Source: Candidatus Saccharibacteria bacterium UBA6664 | GTDB taxonomy: Bacteria; Patescibacteriota; Saccharimonadia; Saccharimonadales; Saccharimonadaceae | Assembly (NCBI GenBank): GCA_002455275.1 | Contig: DKKO01000005.1 | Location: 8,863 to 72,862, forward strand | Length of the DNA: 64,000 bases | Reading direction: 5' to 3' | Shown here: positions 34,783-42,912 of the stretch, one piece after another | How positions within the stretch are numbered: the first letter of the stretch is position 1 | How the letters are laid out: each line of letters opens with the position of its first letter | Program-made: the position numbers and the translations under genes | Notes under the pieces: generated by a model | Database searches by the model: none | Seen by the model: the letters and a program-made list of their open reading frames with translations, nothing else | Told to the model about the DNA's origin: nothing

Positions 34783-35325
34783 ATGGCACAACGCGAAGAA
34801 ATGGAAAATCCTGAGTTTGAAGGCCAGCGGCAGGGCGAGGAACTTTTATTTGTCTTTCGTCGTCACATCATCGCGATGCGTAAAGGGTTTTACGGCTTAC
34901 TCATACCGTTTGCCATTCTGTCAATTCCGCCACTTATTTGGCAAAACACACTTGAGCTATTCCTGTTGCCGGTCATCGGTCTCGGCATTGGTCTGATTAT
35001 ATTCGCGTATCACTTTATGATGTGGTACTTTACTGTGTATATCGTGACTAACGAACGGCTACGACAAGTCACTCAAAAGGGGTTTTTTGGTAAAGACGTG
35101 GTGGAACTACGCCTATCTAAGATACAAAACATAAGCTATAATATACCTGGGTTTAGTGGTGAAATTTTGGGATACGGAACGATAGTTATACAAACATACG
35201 TTGGCGATTTGGTAATCCACAAAGTTGAGCACCCAGATAAGACGTACAACAAATTACAAGATGCAGTATTGAAAGCTCTAGATGGGCAGGGGGCAAATGA
35301 AGAAGATCCAGTTGAAACGGCGTAA
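34783..35325 (+). CDS. Membrane protein with bacterial PH-like domain (YdbS/DUF304 type)
   Basis: The start at 34783 is preferred because TATAAT (34770-34775) is seven bases upstream. The 180-residue protein has two membrane segments (FYGLLIPFAILSIPPLIW and LFLLPVIGLGIGLIIFAYHFMM) followed by a PH-like domain (YFTVYIVTNERLRQVTQKGFFGKDVVELRLSKIQNIS). Such proteins sit on the cytoplasmic face; their ligand is usually unknown. Overlaps the downstream foldase gene, so both are co-expressed at the membrane. Confidence 0.8.
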   Translation: MAQREEMENPEFEGQRQGEELLFVFRRHIIAMRKGFYGLLIPFAILSIPPLIWQNTLELFLLPVIGLGIGLIIFAYHFMMWYFTVYIVTNERLRQVTQKGFFGKDVVELRLSKIQNISYNIPGFSGEILGYGTIVIQTYVGDLVIHKVEHPDKTYNKLQDAVLKALDGQGANEEDPVETA

Positions 35326-36355
35326 AAAAGAAGTAGCCGAAGAAGCACCGTCTCGCATTACGAATGAAACAGTCGCCGAGCACCGCGAACAAGTGCTAGC
35401 TGGTGGCCGACGGTTTAAGTACCCGCGTCAGTATGCGCGGCACAAGCTCGTCATTAATGCGATTCTTATCTCGCTCGTCACCCTAGTAGTCGTGGTTGCT
35501 ATTGCTTGGTGGAGGCTTTACCCAGCACAAACAACCAGTACCTTCTTCTACCGACTCACTCGCATCGTACCCGTTCCAGTAGCCAGTGTTGATGGCACGA
35601 ACGTACGCTACAGCGATTACCTCATGCGCCTGACGCCATCTATTCGTTACCTGGAAGATACAGAACGCATCAACCTCGACACCGAGGATGGCAAACGCCA
35701 AATAGAGTTCTATAAGCGAAAAGCTCTCGATAGCGCGATTGCTGATACATATGCAGAAGCCTTGGCAAAGCAGAAAAAAATTGTGGTTGATGACACGAAA
35801 GTACAGGCGACGATTGAACAAATGCTCAACACAGCAAGTGGACGTATTACCGAGGAAGTATATAACGCCTCGACTTACGAGATCTATGGCTACAGCCCAG
35901 AAGAATACCGAGAAATCTTGCACCAGTCATTGATTCGCCAAGAGGTGGCCTATGCTATAGATACCAAAGCTATAGCGACGAAGAAACTTGCGCAGTCATT
36001 GATGCTAAAGAAGAAATACGCATTGTCTGAGCTTGCAAAGCAGTTGCAAAAGAAAGGCCACACAGTACAGGTAGGAACGTCAGGGTTAGTGCCGAAATCA
36101 AACCACCATGGTGGCCTGAGTGCGGCCGCACTGAAGCTACAAACCGGCAAAACATCAGGCTTTATTCGCTCGACAACAGGCGATGGTTACTATTTAGTTC
36201 AGCTCGTGTCACAAAGCGATACGCAGCTCAACTATAACTACTTACGCATCCCACTTACTGAATTTGATGCTCAGCTAAAATCAGTCATAAAGAATGACAA
36301 AGTTCATGAATACATCAAGGTAGAAAAAGCAGCAAGCGAAGTAATTCGCCGCTAA
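35297..36355 (+). CDS. SurA/PrsA-like peptidyl-prolyl isomerase, membrane-anchored
   Basis: Foldase for exported proteins. A basic cytoplasmic N-terminus, one membrane segment (LVINAILISLVTLVVVVAIAWW), a SurA-N-like helical region (VASVDGTNVRYSDYLMRL to ILHQSLIRQEVAYAI) and a parvulin-like domain (LAKQLQKKGHTVQVGTSGLVPKSNHHGGLSAAALKLQTGKTSGFI). An ATG 15 bases upstream is also possible. No lipobox, so it is anchored by the helix. Overlaps the PH-domain gene; sod follows after 14 bases. It may serve the many exported surface proteins in this window. Confidence 0.82.
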   Translation: MKKIQLKRRKKEVAEEAPSRITNETVAEHREQVLAGGRRFKYPRQYARHKLVINAILISLVTLVVVVAIAWWRLYPAQTTSTFFYRLTRIVPVPVASVDGTNVRYSDYLMRLTPSIRYLEDTERINLDTEDGKRQIEFYKRKALDSAIADTYAEALAKQKKIVVDDTKVQATIEQMLNTASGRITEEVYNASTYEIYGYSPEEYREILHQSLIRQEVAYAIDTKAIATKKLAQSLMLKKKYALSELAKQLQKKGHTVQVGTSGLVPKSNHHGGLSAAALKLQTGKTSGFIRSTTGDGYYLVQLVSQSDTQLNYNYLRIPLTEFDAQLKSVIKNDKVHEYIKVEKAASEVIRR

Positions 36356-36369
36356 CCAAGGAGGTCCTA

Positions 36370-36963
36370 ATGGCTACATTACCTAACCTTAACTACGACT
36401 ACGATGCACTAGGGAAGTATATTAGCGCCGATATTATGCGGTTGCACCATAGCAAGCATCATCAAACATATGTAGATAAATTAAATGCAGCTATCGAGCA
36501 AGCACCTGAGCTACAAACAAAAACGCTCGAAGAACTTTTGGGCAGTATTGATAGTTTGCCAGAAAACGTTCGTGCTGCGGTGCGCAACCACGGCGGCGGA
36601 CACTACAATCATTCACTGTTTTGGCAGTGGATGAGCCCCGATGGAGGTGGTGAACCAACCGGAGAGCTCGCACAAAAAATTATTGAAAAGTATGGCACAT
36701 TTCAAGCATTCGTAGACGAATTTACTACGAAATCTCTTGGGGTATTTGGCAGTGGATGGTGTTGGCTTCAGCCGAACTTAGATATTATTACAACGCCTAA
36801 TCAAGACACACCGATTATGCAAGGCTTACCAGAGCCGCTGTTGGGCCTAGATGTGTGGGAGCACGCCTACTACCTTGACTATAAAAACAAACGCGACGAT
36901 TATATCGCCGCTTGGTGGAATGTGGTGAATTGGGATTATGTAAAAACCAGAGCAAAGAGTTAA
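36370..36963 (+). CDS. sod: Superoxide dismutase (Fe/Mn family)
   Basis: Detoxifies superoxide. Metal ligands are visible in family order: His in RLHHSKHHQTYV, His in GGGHYNHSLFW, Asp in GLDVWEHAYYLDY and His in the same motif. The GSGWCWL motif has Cys where Ala is common. 197 residues, normal. Sequence features such as MSPDGGGEP lean to the Mn or cambialistic type, but metal use cannot be settled by eye. AGGAGG precedes the ATG. Confidence 0.95.
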   Translation: MATLPNLNYDYDALGKYISADIMRLHHSKHHQTYVDKLNAAIEQAPELQTKTLEELLGSIDSLPENVRAAVRNHGGGHYNHSLFWQWMSPDGGGEPTGELAQKIIEKYGTFQAFVDEFTTKSLGVFGSGWCWLQPNLDIITTPNQDTPIMQGLPEPLLGLDVWEHAYYLDYKNKRDDYIAAWWNVVNWDYVKTRAKS

Positions 36964-36984
36964 GGGTTCAAGTCGAAAGAACAG

Positions 36985-37027
36985 CCAAGAAAATACGCTT
37001 ACCAAAAAGGTAAGCGTATTTTCTTGG
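36985..37027. terminator. Perfect 19-bp bidirectional terminator
   Basis: CCAAGAAAATACGCTTACC (36985-37003), AAAAA loop and its exact complement (37009-37027). It serves sod on the + strand and tRNA-Asp on the - strand, and includes the tRNA CCA end at 37025-37027. Confidence 0.85.
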
Positions 37028-37100
37028 CGCGCTCGACCGGATTTGAACCGGCGATCTCCTCCGTGACAGGGAGGCGTGATAACCCCTTCACTACGAGCGC
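37025..37100 (-). tRNA. tRNA-Asp (GTC)
   Basis: Acceptor GCGCTCG with CGAGCGC, anticodon loop CTGTCAC giving GTC, T arm CCGG-TTCAAAT-CCGG, discriminator G and encoded CCA. 76 bases on the - strand. Confidence 0.95.
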
Positions 37101-37166
37101 AAAATGGGTTTAAAACTCCACGTATCATATCAAATTCTGGCCTCTGGTGCAACTGGGGAAGGGGGT

Positions 37167-37172
37167 GGTATA
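37167..37172 (+). promoter_or_regulatory. -10 box of the tRNA-Thr unit
   Basis: TATAAT about 30 bases before the tRNA 5' end. A good -35 box is not visible. Confidence 0.5.
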
Positions 37173-37200
37173 ATAAACCAAGATCTACTCGTCACCACGC

Positions 37201-37276
37201 GCCGCTGTAGCTCAGCTGGTAGAGCGGTACTTTCGTAAAGTATAGGTCAGCGGTTCAAACCCGCTCAGCGGCTCCA
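37201..37276 (+). tRNA. tRNA-Thr (CGT)
   Basis: Acceptor GCCGCTG with CAGCGGC, D arm GCTC/GAGC, anticodon stem GTACT/AGTAT with loop TTCGTAA giving CGT, T arm AGCGG-TTCAAAC-CCGCT, discriminator T and encoded CCA. The U73 matters for the thrS T-box at 40295-40445. Confidence 0.95.
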
Positions 37277-37286
37277 TTAGACAACT

Positions 37287-37664
37287 ATGAAACACGTTAT
37301 AACCTCATCACTGAAACAAATCCTAGCAGACCGACCGGTAGCATTACTTTGTGCTGCCATTTTTACTGCAACGCTTATCTACGGTGCATACGTAGCATTT
37401 TCAATTCATCCAAGCGACTTACAGCTAGCAACTCGTTATACGTCGTTTGGTGAAACCAATTATTATCGTTCAACGTGGCTTTACTTGCTGTCATTTATCG
37501 GGTTCGGACTTATCTTGGCGAGCATACACATTGGTATTATCGCCAAGCTGTACGTCAGTGCTATGCGACCGCTAGCGCTCGGTTTTGCTTGGCTAACCAT
37601 CGCGATGTTAGGCCTACTATACGTGTATACATACTTTGTATTAGGGATAGCGTACTTGTCGTAG
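37287..37664 (+). CDS. Small polytopic membrane protein (125 aa)
   Basis: Not recognised. Three membrane segments (residues about 20-40, 64-85 and 95-120) and little else. It begins ten bases after the tRNA-Thr 3' end and four bases before the glycosyltransferase gene, so it is probably transcribed with both. Function unknown; a partner of the glycosyltransferase is possible. Confidence 0.65.
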   Translation: MKHVITSSLKQILADRPVALLCAAIFTATLIYGAYVAFSIHPSDLQLATRYTSFGETNYYRSTWLYLLSFIGFGLILASIHIGIIAKLYVSAMRPLALGFAWLTIAMLGLLYVYTYFVLGIAYLS

Positions 37665-37668
37665 CGGT

Positions 37669-39315
37669 ATGTACGATAACGAAATTCCACTCAAAAAACG
37701 TTCGCCATTGTATCGATTTTTCGAAATAGTTCCAGGTTTGCTTAGTTGGGGCTCGCTGCTATTACTTGTTGTGCTATCGCTGTTTAATCCGCTTCTTGCA
37801 GGTATTTACGTGTTGCTAGTTATCATTACGGCGATTATCAAAGCGATAGGTATCGCTATTCATACCATGACCGGAAGTGCGCGTATTCAAAAGGCACAAG
37901 CTATAGATTGGGAAGCACGACTCTCCGCTCTTGAACAGCCCGGTAAAGAATACAACAATCTGAAAAATCACCACAACCAAGAGCTTGGATTTTCGGCCCA
38001 CATAGACAATCTTAGGCGTATCAGTGCGGCAGAATCAAGCTACCCAAAGCCATCTGACATCTATAACGCTGTTATAATCGCAACATATAATGAAGCGTAT
38101 GAAATTTTACAACCTACCATTGAATCTGTATTGAAATCTCACTACGACCCACAACATCTTATCGTTGTTATCGCCTATGAAGAGCGTGGCGGTCGTGACA
38201 CTGAAGCAACAGCAAAGCGCCTGAAAAAAGAATATGGCAATGCTTTTCGTGCTTTCGAAATCGTGAAACATCCAAAGGGCATCCCCGACGAAGTTCGAGG
38301 CAAGGGTGCCAATATCACCTACGCGGCTGAATATTTGAAATCATGGCTGAACAAAAACCACATTGAATTTCGCAATGTGGTTGTAACCACGCTCGATAGT
38401 GATAATCGTCCGCACCCAAGCTACTTTAGTTACGTAGCCTATGAGTATATTGTTCACCCGAATCGCAAACATCTTTCATTCCAACCAGTGTCCCTGTTCC
38501 TGAACAATATATGGGATGTGCCAGCTCCGATGCGTGTAGTAGCGACAGGTAATTCTTTCTGGAATATCATTAGCTCAATGCGTCCACATACGCTGCGTAA
38601 TTTTGCATCACATTCACAGCCTATGGAAGCACTCGTAGAAATGAACTTTTGGAGTAAACGCACCATAGTAGAGGATGGTCACCAGTATTGGCGTAGCTAC
38701 TTTCACTTTAAGGGTGATTACGAAGTAATACCCATTTATGTGCCTATCTATCAAGATGCTGTGCTGTCTGATACATACATAAAAACCTTGAAAGCACAGT
38801 TTGTTCAGTTACGCCGTTGGGCGTACGGTGCCTCAGACGTACCATATGTCGCCACACGTGTGTTTAGCACGAAACCGCGAGCGCCGTTTATACCCAGTTT
38901 TGCTCGACTAGTTCGCTTAGTCGATGGGCATGTCACACTTGCGTCTGTTTCACTTTTGGTAGCGTTTGGCGGCTGGGTACCACTGTTAATTAACAGCGAA
39001 GCGAGCAGGAGTGTGGTGGCCAATCAGTTGCCCGAGATCCTTAGTGTTATACAGCAGTTCGCCATGATAGGTATTGTTATCACGGTCTTTCTATCGTTCA
39101 AGATGCTTCCGCCACGCCCAAGTCGCTACAAACGCCACCGTACTGTCGGAATGGTACTTCAGTGGGCACTCATGCCGGTTATCGCCATATGCTACAGTGC
39201 AGCATCGGCGTTTTATTCACAGACACGTCTGCTACTGGGGCGCTACCTAGATACCTTTGACGTTACAGACAAAGCTACGGTTGCTACGAAGGCTAAAGCG
39301 AAGTCGGCCGAATAG
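37669..39315 (+). CDS. Membrane glycosyltransferase family 2
   Basis: Processive-type GT2 enzyme that builds a surface polysaccharide from nucleotide sugars. Two membrane segments at residues 18-60, catalytic region with ATYNEAYEILQPTIESVL, TLDSDNRPH (DxD), EDGHQYWRSYF (acceptor-site Asp) and QLRRWAYG (QxxRW) near residue 380, then three to four C-terminal membrane segments. 548 residues. Sugar and product unknown. The 3' end overlaps the convergent nrdR gene by 23 bases. Confidence 0.88.
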   Translation: MYDNEIPLKKRSPLYRFFEIVPGLLSWGSLLLLVVLSLFNPLLAGIYVLLVIITAIIKAIGIAIHTMTGSARIQKAQAIDWEARLSALEQPGKEYNNLKNHHNQELGFSAHIDNLRRISAAESSYPKPSDIYNAVIIATYNEAYEILQPTIESVLKSHYDPQHLIVVIAYEERGGRDTEATAKRLKKEYGNAFRAFEIVKHPKGIPDEVRGKGANITYAAEYLKSWLNKNHIEFRNVVVTTLDSDNRPHPSYFSYVAYEYIVHPNRKHLSFQPVSLFLNNIWDVPAPMRVVATGNSFWNIISSMRPHTLRNFASHSQPMEALVEMNFWSKRTIVEDGHQYWRSYFHFKGDYEVIPIYVPIYQDAVLSDTYIKTLKAQFVQLRRWAYGASDVPYVATRVFSTKPRAPFIPSFARLVRLVDGHVTLASVSLLVAFGGWVPLLINSEASRSVVANQLPEILSVIQQFAMIGIVITVFLSFKMLPPRPSRYKRHRTVGMVLQWALMPVIAICYSAASAFYSQTRLLLGRYLDTFDVTDKATVATKAKAKSAE

Positions 39316-39748
39316 AAGGCCTTCCACGCTTTCTAACTCCTTCCACAAGGCCGTGACGGGCTGCGTATTGTAAAGCAGCCACTTCATCAAAACGACGCAG
39401 TACCGTATGAGTATATGCGGCAATGTCATGCACGCTTGGCTGGGGCACTTCACGTACAAGCATCTGCTCTATCGTCTCAGCAAGGGGTAAAGAGTCGTAC
39501 TCGGCTTTCTGCTTATCATGCGTGAAAGAGGCAGCGATACTGAGGGTTAACTTACCTAAACTAAAGGGTGAGGGGGAATTATTGTCTCTCATTATCTTTA
39601 CGCTCTCATCAAGGCGCGGCCGTTCATAGGTAGTAAATCGTTGACCGCATTGGTTGCAAGCATGTCTACGCCAGGTAGCTGAGGCGCTTTTATGTGGCCG
39701 TGAATTTACGATTGATGTTTTTGTATTGAAACAATTTATGCATATCAT
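39293..39748 (-). CDS. nrdR: Transcriptional repressor NrdR
   Basis: Zinc-ribbon/ATP-cone repressor of ribonucleotide reductase genes. The zinc ribbon has MICINCFNTKTSIVNSR and CNQCGQRFTTYERP; the ATP-cone follows (SVKIMRDNNSPSPFSLGKLTLSIAASF to VLRRFDEVAALQYAARHGLVEG). 151 residues, normal length. The start codon is three bases from CTATATATTG (39751-39760), which resembles half of an NrdR box, so it may repress itself. No ribonucleotide reductase gene lies in the window. Confidence 0.92.
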   Translation of the reverse strand: MICINCFNTKTSIVNSRPHKSASATWRRHACNQCGQRFTTYERPRLDESVKIMRDNNSPSPFSLGKLTLSIAASFTHDKQKAEYDSLPLAETIEQMLVREVPQPSVHDIAAYTHTVLRRFDEVAALQYAARHGLVEGVRKRGRPSIRPTSL

Positions 39749-39816
39749 AGCTATATATTGCCATATCGCTATGTAAAATGCTAGTGGATAAGCAGTGGAT
39801 GTTACCCCCAGGTAAG

Positions 39817-39848
39817 AAAAACCCCCGATCTTACAAGAAGTCCGGGGG
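39817..39848 (-). terminator. Terminator of the 36-residue ORF
   Basis: On the - strand CCCCCG (39848-39843) pairs with CGGGGG (39827-39822), followed by TTTTTCTT. Confidence 0.8.
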
Positions 39849-39876
39849 AGAAAAGTCCGTTTATAGGTAACGCGAC

Positions 39877-39987
39877 TTATTTTTTATATTTTTTTCGAGC
39901 GTCTTTCCATGTCTCGTTGTACTCGAAATGGAGCGCAAACGACTCGAGTTTGGATGGCTTGCTGTGTTTGATTTCTCGTTGGGCCAT
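39877..39987 (-). CDS. Small basic protein (36 aa), leaderless
   Basis: A 37-codon frame starting MAQREIKHSKPSKLESFALH and ending WKDARKKYKK. The evidence for a real gene is its unit structure: TTGACA, 17 bases, TAATAT, then six bases to the ATG, and a clear terminator 30 bases after the stop. The C-terminus is rich in Lys/Arg, with a Trp, suggesting binding to nucleic acid or ribosome, but that is inference. I do not recognise the family. Confidence 0.7.
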   Translation of the reverse strand: MAQREIKHSKPSKLESFALHFEYNETWKDARKKYKK

Positions 39988-39993
39988 GAATAC

Positions 39994-40022
39994 ATATTAG
40001 CATAAGCGGTATATTTTGTCAA
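39994..40022 (-). promoter_or_regulatory. Consensus promoter of the 36-residue ORF
   Basis: On the - strand TTGACA (40022-40017), 17-base spacer, TAATAT (39999-39994). The ATG lies six bases after the -10 box. Confidence 0.85.
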
Positions 40023-40117
40023 TAGAACATGCATAAAAACTTTATACCATGCCTGATATAACAGGGGTAAAAATTGTATACAATTTACGTGGAAAAGTTG
40101 TGGGGAAATAGCTCATA

Positions 40118-40145
40118 CAAAAAACACTTCCATGAAGGGAAGTGC
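40118..40145 (-). terminator. Terminator of tRNA-Val
   Basis: On the - strand CACTTCC (40144-40138) pairs with GGAAGTG (40131-40125), followed by TTTTTTG. Confidence 0.85.
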
Positions 40146-40151
40146 TATTTG

Positions 40152-40228
40152 TGGTGGGCAATAGAGGATTCGAACCTCTCACCTCTTCAACGTCAATGAA
40201 GCGCTCTAGCCAAATGAGCTAATCGCCC
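40152..40228 (-). tRNA. tRNA-Val (GAC)
   Basis: Acceptor GGGCGAT with ATTGCCC, anticodon stem CTTCA/TGAAG with loop TTGACGT giving GAC, T arm GAGG-TTCGAAT-CCTC, discriminator A and encoded CCA. 77 bases. Confidence 0.95.
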
Positions 40229-40261
40229 AATTACCTTTATCATATCAAACAGAGGCGGGGC

Positions 40262-40291
40262 TTGCAACGAACAGGGGGAATCAGGTAGTAT
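40262..40291 (+). promoter_or_regulatory. Promoter of the thrS operon
   Basis: TTGCAA (40262-40267), 18-base spacer, TAGTAT (40286-40291). Confidence 0.5.
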
Positions 40292-40294
40292 ATT

Positions 40295-40445
40295 GCTATG
40301 CAATGAAACGGAGTAACGACCCGTAGAGCACGTGGGAGCAGCCAGGCAGACACACGAAAAAGAATGCCGGGAATAGTAATAGCCAAGGTGGAACCGCCTG
40401 AAAGGGCCCGAGGCACGCACGTTCTGTTACGTTATGCGTGCTTTT
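40295..40445 (+). promoter_or_regulatory. T-box riboswitch of thrS
   Basis: The T-box sequence AAGGTGGAACCGCC (40385-40398) carries UGGA, which is complementary to a UCCA tRNA end; the tRNA-Thr encoded at 37201-37276 ends in UCCA. It is followed by a terminator hairpin, GCACGCA (40413-40419) with TGCGTGC (40435-40441), then TTTTATT. Upstream, Stem I contains threonine codons ACG/ACC in AGTAACGACC (40312-40321), candidate specifiers. Uncharged tRNA-Thr would favour antitermination and read-through into thrS. Confidence 0.8.
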
Positions 40446-40465
40446 ATTATTCAAAAGGAGGTTCC

Positions 40466-42304
40466 ATGAACGAAGACCAACTCTATGCAATGCGACACAG
40501 CCTTGCGCATATTACCGCTCAGGCGGTACAACACTTGTGGCCTGAGGCCAAATTTGGCGTCGGACCAGTTGTTGAAAATGGCTTTTACTACGATATTGAC
40601 CTTGGAGACGTAAAGATTTCTGAAGACGATTTCAAGAAAATCGAAAAGGAAATGCGTGCCATCATAAACAAAGATTACCCCTTTGAGCGAACCGAAAAGC
40701 CAATTGACGAAGCACTTACTTGGGCAAAAGACGCTAAGCAACCGTATAAAGTTGAGCTGCTTAACGATCTAAAACGTGAAGGAACAACACTGGCGAGCGA
40801 GCTAGATGCCGCCATGATGGGAATGGAACTTCCGGCCGGAATTGGTGGCTCACCACATGTTGAGTTAAAGAGTGTGGTGGACGTATCATTTTACACAGAC
40901 GGCGACTTTACTGATCTTTGCCGAGGCCCTCATGCAGAAAGCACGGGTAAAGTAGGGGCATTTAAACTAATGCGCGTCGCCGGTGCGTATTGGCGCGGTA
41001 ACGAAAAAAACCCTCAGATGCAGCGATTGTACGGTGTCGCCTTTGCGACTCAAGAAGAGCTGGATGCGCATTTGACTATGCTTGAAGAGGCAAAAAAACG
41101 CGATCACCGTAAGCTCGGTAAAGAGCTCGATTTATATACCACCTCAAATCTTGTTGGGTCTGGTCTACCTATGTTTACTCCACGAGGTACAGTCCTGCGC
41201 GATAAGGCAGCAGCCTTATCTAACCAGTTGCGTGAACAGCGTGGATTCCAAAAAGTATGGACACCACACATTACGAAAAAGGAACTCTACGAGGCTTCAG
41301 GTCACTGGGCAAAGTTTGGCGACGAGCTATTTTTGGTAAAGAGTCAGGAAACAAGTGACGAGATGGCTCTAAAACCTATGAACTGCCCACACCACACCCA
41401 AATATTCGCGAGTCAACCACGTAGCTACAAAGACATGCCTTTGCGTTTTCTAGAAACCACCACCGACTACCGTGATGAAAAAACAGGTGAATTGGGTGGT
41501 CTGAACCGAGTCCGTTCACTTACACAGGATGACAGCCATGTTTTTTGTCGCCCTGATCAGATTGAAGAAGAAGTAAATGGCCTGATGGCAAGTGCAAACG
41601 AGTTGTACGCAGGCTTAGGTATGAAGTTGCGGGTAAGACTAAGCTATCGCGATAACAGCGATGCTTACTTGGGAGACCAGTCGCTATGGGAGTCTGCTCA
41701 GCAGCAACTGAAGGCTGCAGTTGTGGCAAACAAGATTGAATTTTTCGAGCAAGAAGGTGAAGCGGCATTTTATGGTCCAAAAATTGATTTCATGGCAACA
41801 GATGCTATAGGCCGAGAGCACCAGCTCGCAACCGTGCAACTAGACTTCGTGCAACCTGAACGATTCGGGCTAGAATACGCCGGCAGTGACGGATCGATGG
41901 AACGACCAGTTATGGTACACTCTGCGCTATTGGGTTCAATCGAGCGATTCCTTAGCGTATTTATTGAGCACACTGGTGGTTGGTTCCCATTTTGGATTGC
42001 ACCTGAGCAAGTTCGAATCCTAACGATAAACGACACAGTGCTTGATTATGTTAACGAAATTACAACGGTACTCTCTGATACAGTCAGCATGAAACCGGTA
42101 AAATATAACGAAGTACGTTTTACAACAGATGATCGAAATGAAAGCCTTGGCAAGAAGATTCGAGAGGCGACTGCCATGAAGATTCCGGTGCAGCTGATTG
42201 TTGGTCCAAAAGACAAAGAGTCTCGAGAGGTAAGTGTACGGACTCAAGCTGGTGAAGAGAAAGTAGGTCTAGATAGGCTAGAGGAATACTTAAAGGCACT
42301 GTAG
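40466..42304 (+). CDS. thrS: Threonyl-tRNA synthetase without TGS domain
   Basis: Charges tRNA-Thr. The start at 40466 follows AAAAGGAGG, downstream of the T-box terminator. The 612-residue protein begins directly in the N2 editing domain (LYAMRHSLAHITAQAV, VENGFYYDID, LCRGPHAEST), so the N-terminal TGS domain of about 60 residues found in most bacterial enzymes is missing. Class II motifs follow: FTPRGTVLRDKA, LKPMNCPHHTQIF, LRFLETTTDYRDE and the anticodon-binding domain (PEQVRILTIND to RLEEYLKAL). The stop overlaps the next start by one base. Confidence 0.96.
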   Translation: MNEDQLYAMRHSLAHITAQAVQHLWPEAKFGVGPVVENGFYYDIDLGDVKISEDDFKKIEKEMRAIINKDYPFERTEKPIDEALTWAKDAKQPYKVELLNDLKREGTTLASELDAAMMGMELPAGIGGSPHVELKSVVDVSFYTDGDFTDLCRGPHAESTGKVGAFKLMRVAGAYWRGNEKNPQMQRLYGVAFATQEELDAHLTMLEEAKKRDHRKLGKELDLYTTSNLVGSGLPMFTPRGTVLRDKAAALSNQLREQRGFQKVWTPHITKKELYEASGHWAKFGDELFLVKSQETSDEMALKPMNCPHHTQIFASQPRSYKDMPLRFLETTTDYRDEKTGELGGLNRVRSLTQDDSHVFCRPDQIEEEVNGLMASANELYAGLGMKLRVRLSYRDNSDAYLGDQSLWESAQQQLKAAVVANKIEFFEQEGEAAFYGPKIDFMATDAIGREHQLATVQLDFVQPERFGLEYAGSDGSMERPVMVHSALLGSIERFLSVFIEHTGGWFPFWIAPEQVRILTINDTVLDYVNEITTVLSDTVSMKPVKYNEVRFTTDDRNESLGKKIREATAMKIPVQLIVGPKDKESREVSVRTQAGEEKVGLDRLEEYLKAL

Positions 42305-42912
42305 TGACTGCAAAACCCGTTATTGCAATTGATGTTGATGATGTATTGGCTCAACACGCTGAGTCATTTGTTGAGTACAGCAACCAAAAATGGGGCACGT
42401 CACTAACCGTAGATGACTACGATGAACACTGGGCAAAGGTATGGCAAGTAGATATAGCTGAAGCTTTGCGACGTCGTGATGAGTTCGTGAATTCCAAAGT
42501 ACATGACAACTTTATAGCTCATACAGATTCGGATACGGCTTTAAAGTTATTGGCTGAAAGCTTTGAACTTCGTATTGTAACTTCCCGTTTACTCTCGATG
42601 AAAGAAGGCACACTAGAATGGATTGAACAAGCCTACCCAGGTGTGTTTAGCGAAGACCGCATACACTTTGCGGGCATTTGGGATAAGTTAGAGTCACATT
42701 CTCATGCTATGACAAAGACTGATGTGCTAAAGCAAATCGGGGCTTCGTACCTTATAGACGACCAGTTAAAGCACTGCTATGCAGCCAGCGAGGCAGGCGT
42801 TCAGGCTATCCTGTTTGGTGATTATGGTTGGAACCAGGCGAGTAGCCTTCCAAAAGACATAACCAGGTGTAGAGATTGGGCTGCGATACTAGAGTACTTT
42901 CATGACAAGTAA
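42304..42912 (+). CDS. HAD-family 5'-nucleotidase-like protein
   Basis: HAD hydrolase of the 5'(3')-deoxyribonucleotidase type. Motif I is AIDVDDVLAQ with both Asp, motif II is in RIVTSRLLS and motif IV is LIDDQLKHC. Starts at GTG sharing a base with the thrS stop. 202 residues. Substrate unknown; a nucleotide or small phosphate ester is likely. Second gene in the T-box-controlled operon. Confidence 0.75.
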   Translation: MTAKPVIAIDVDDVLAQHAESFVEYSNQKWGTSLTVDDYDEHWAKVWQVDIAEALRRRDEFVNSKVHDNFIAHTDSDTALKLLAESFELRIVTSRLLSMKEGTLEWIEQAYPGVFSEDRIHFAGIWDKLESHSHAMTKTDVLKQIGASYLIDDQLKHCYAASEAGVQAILFGDYGWNQASSLPKDITRCRDWAAILEYFHDK

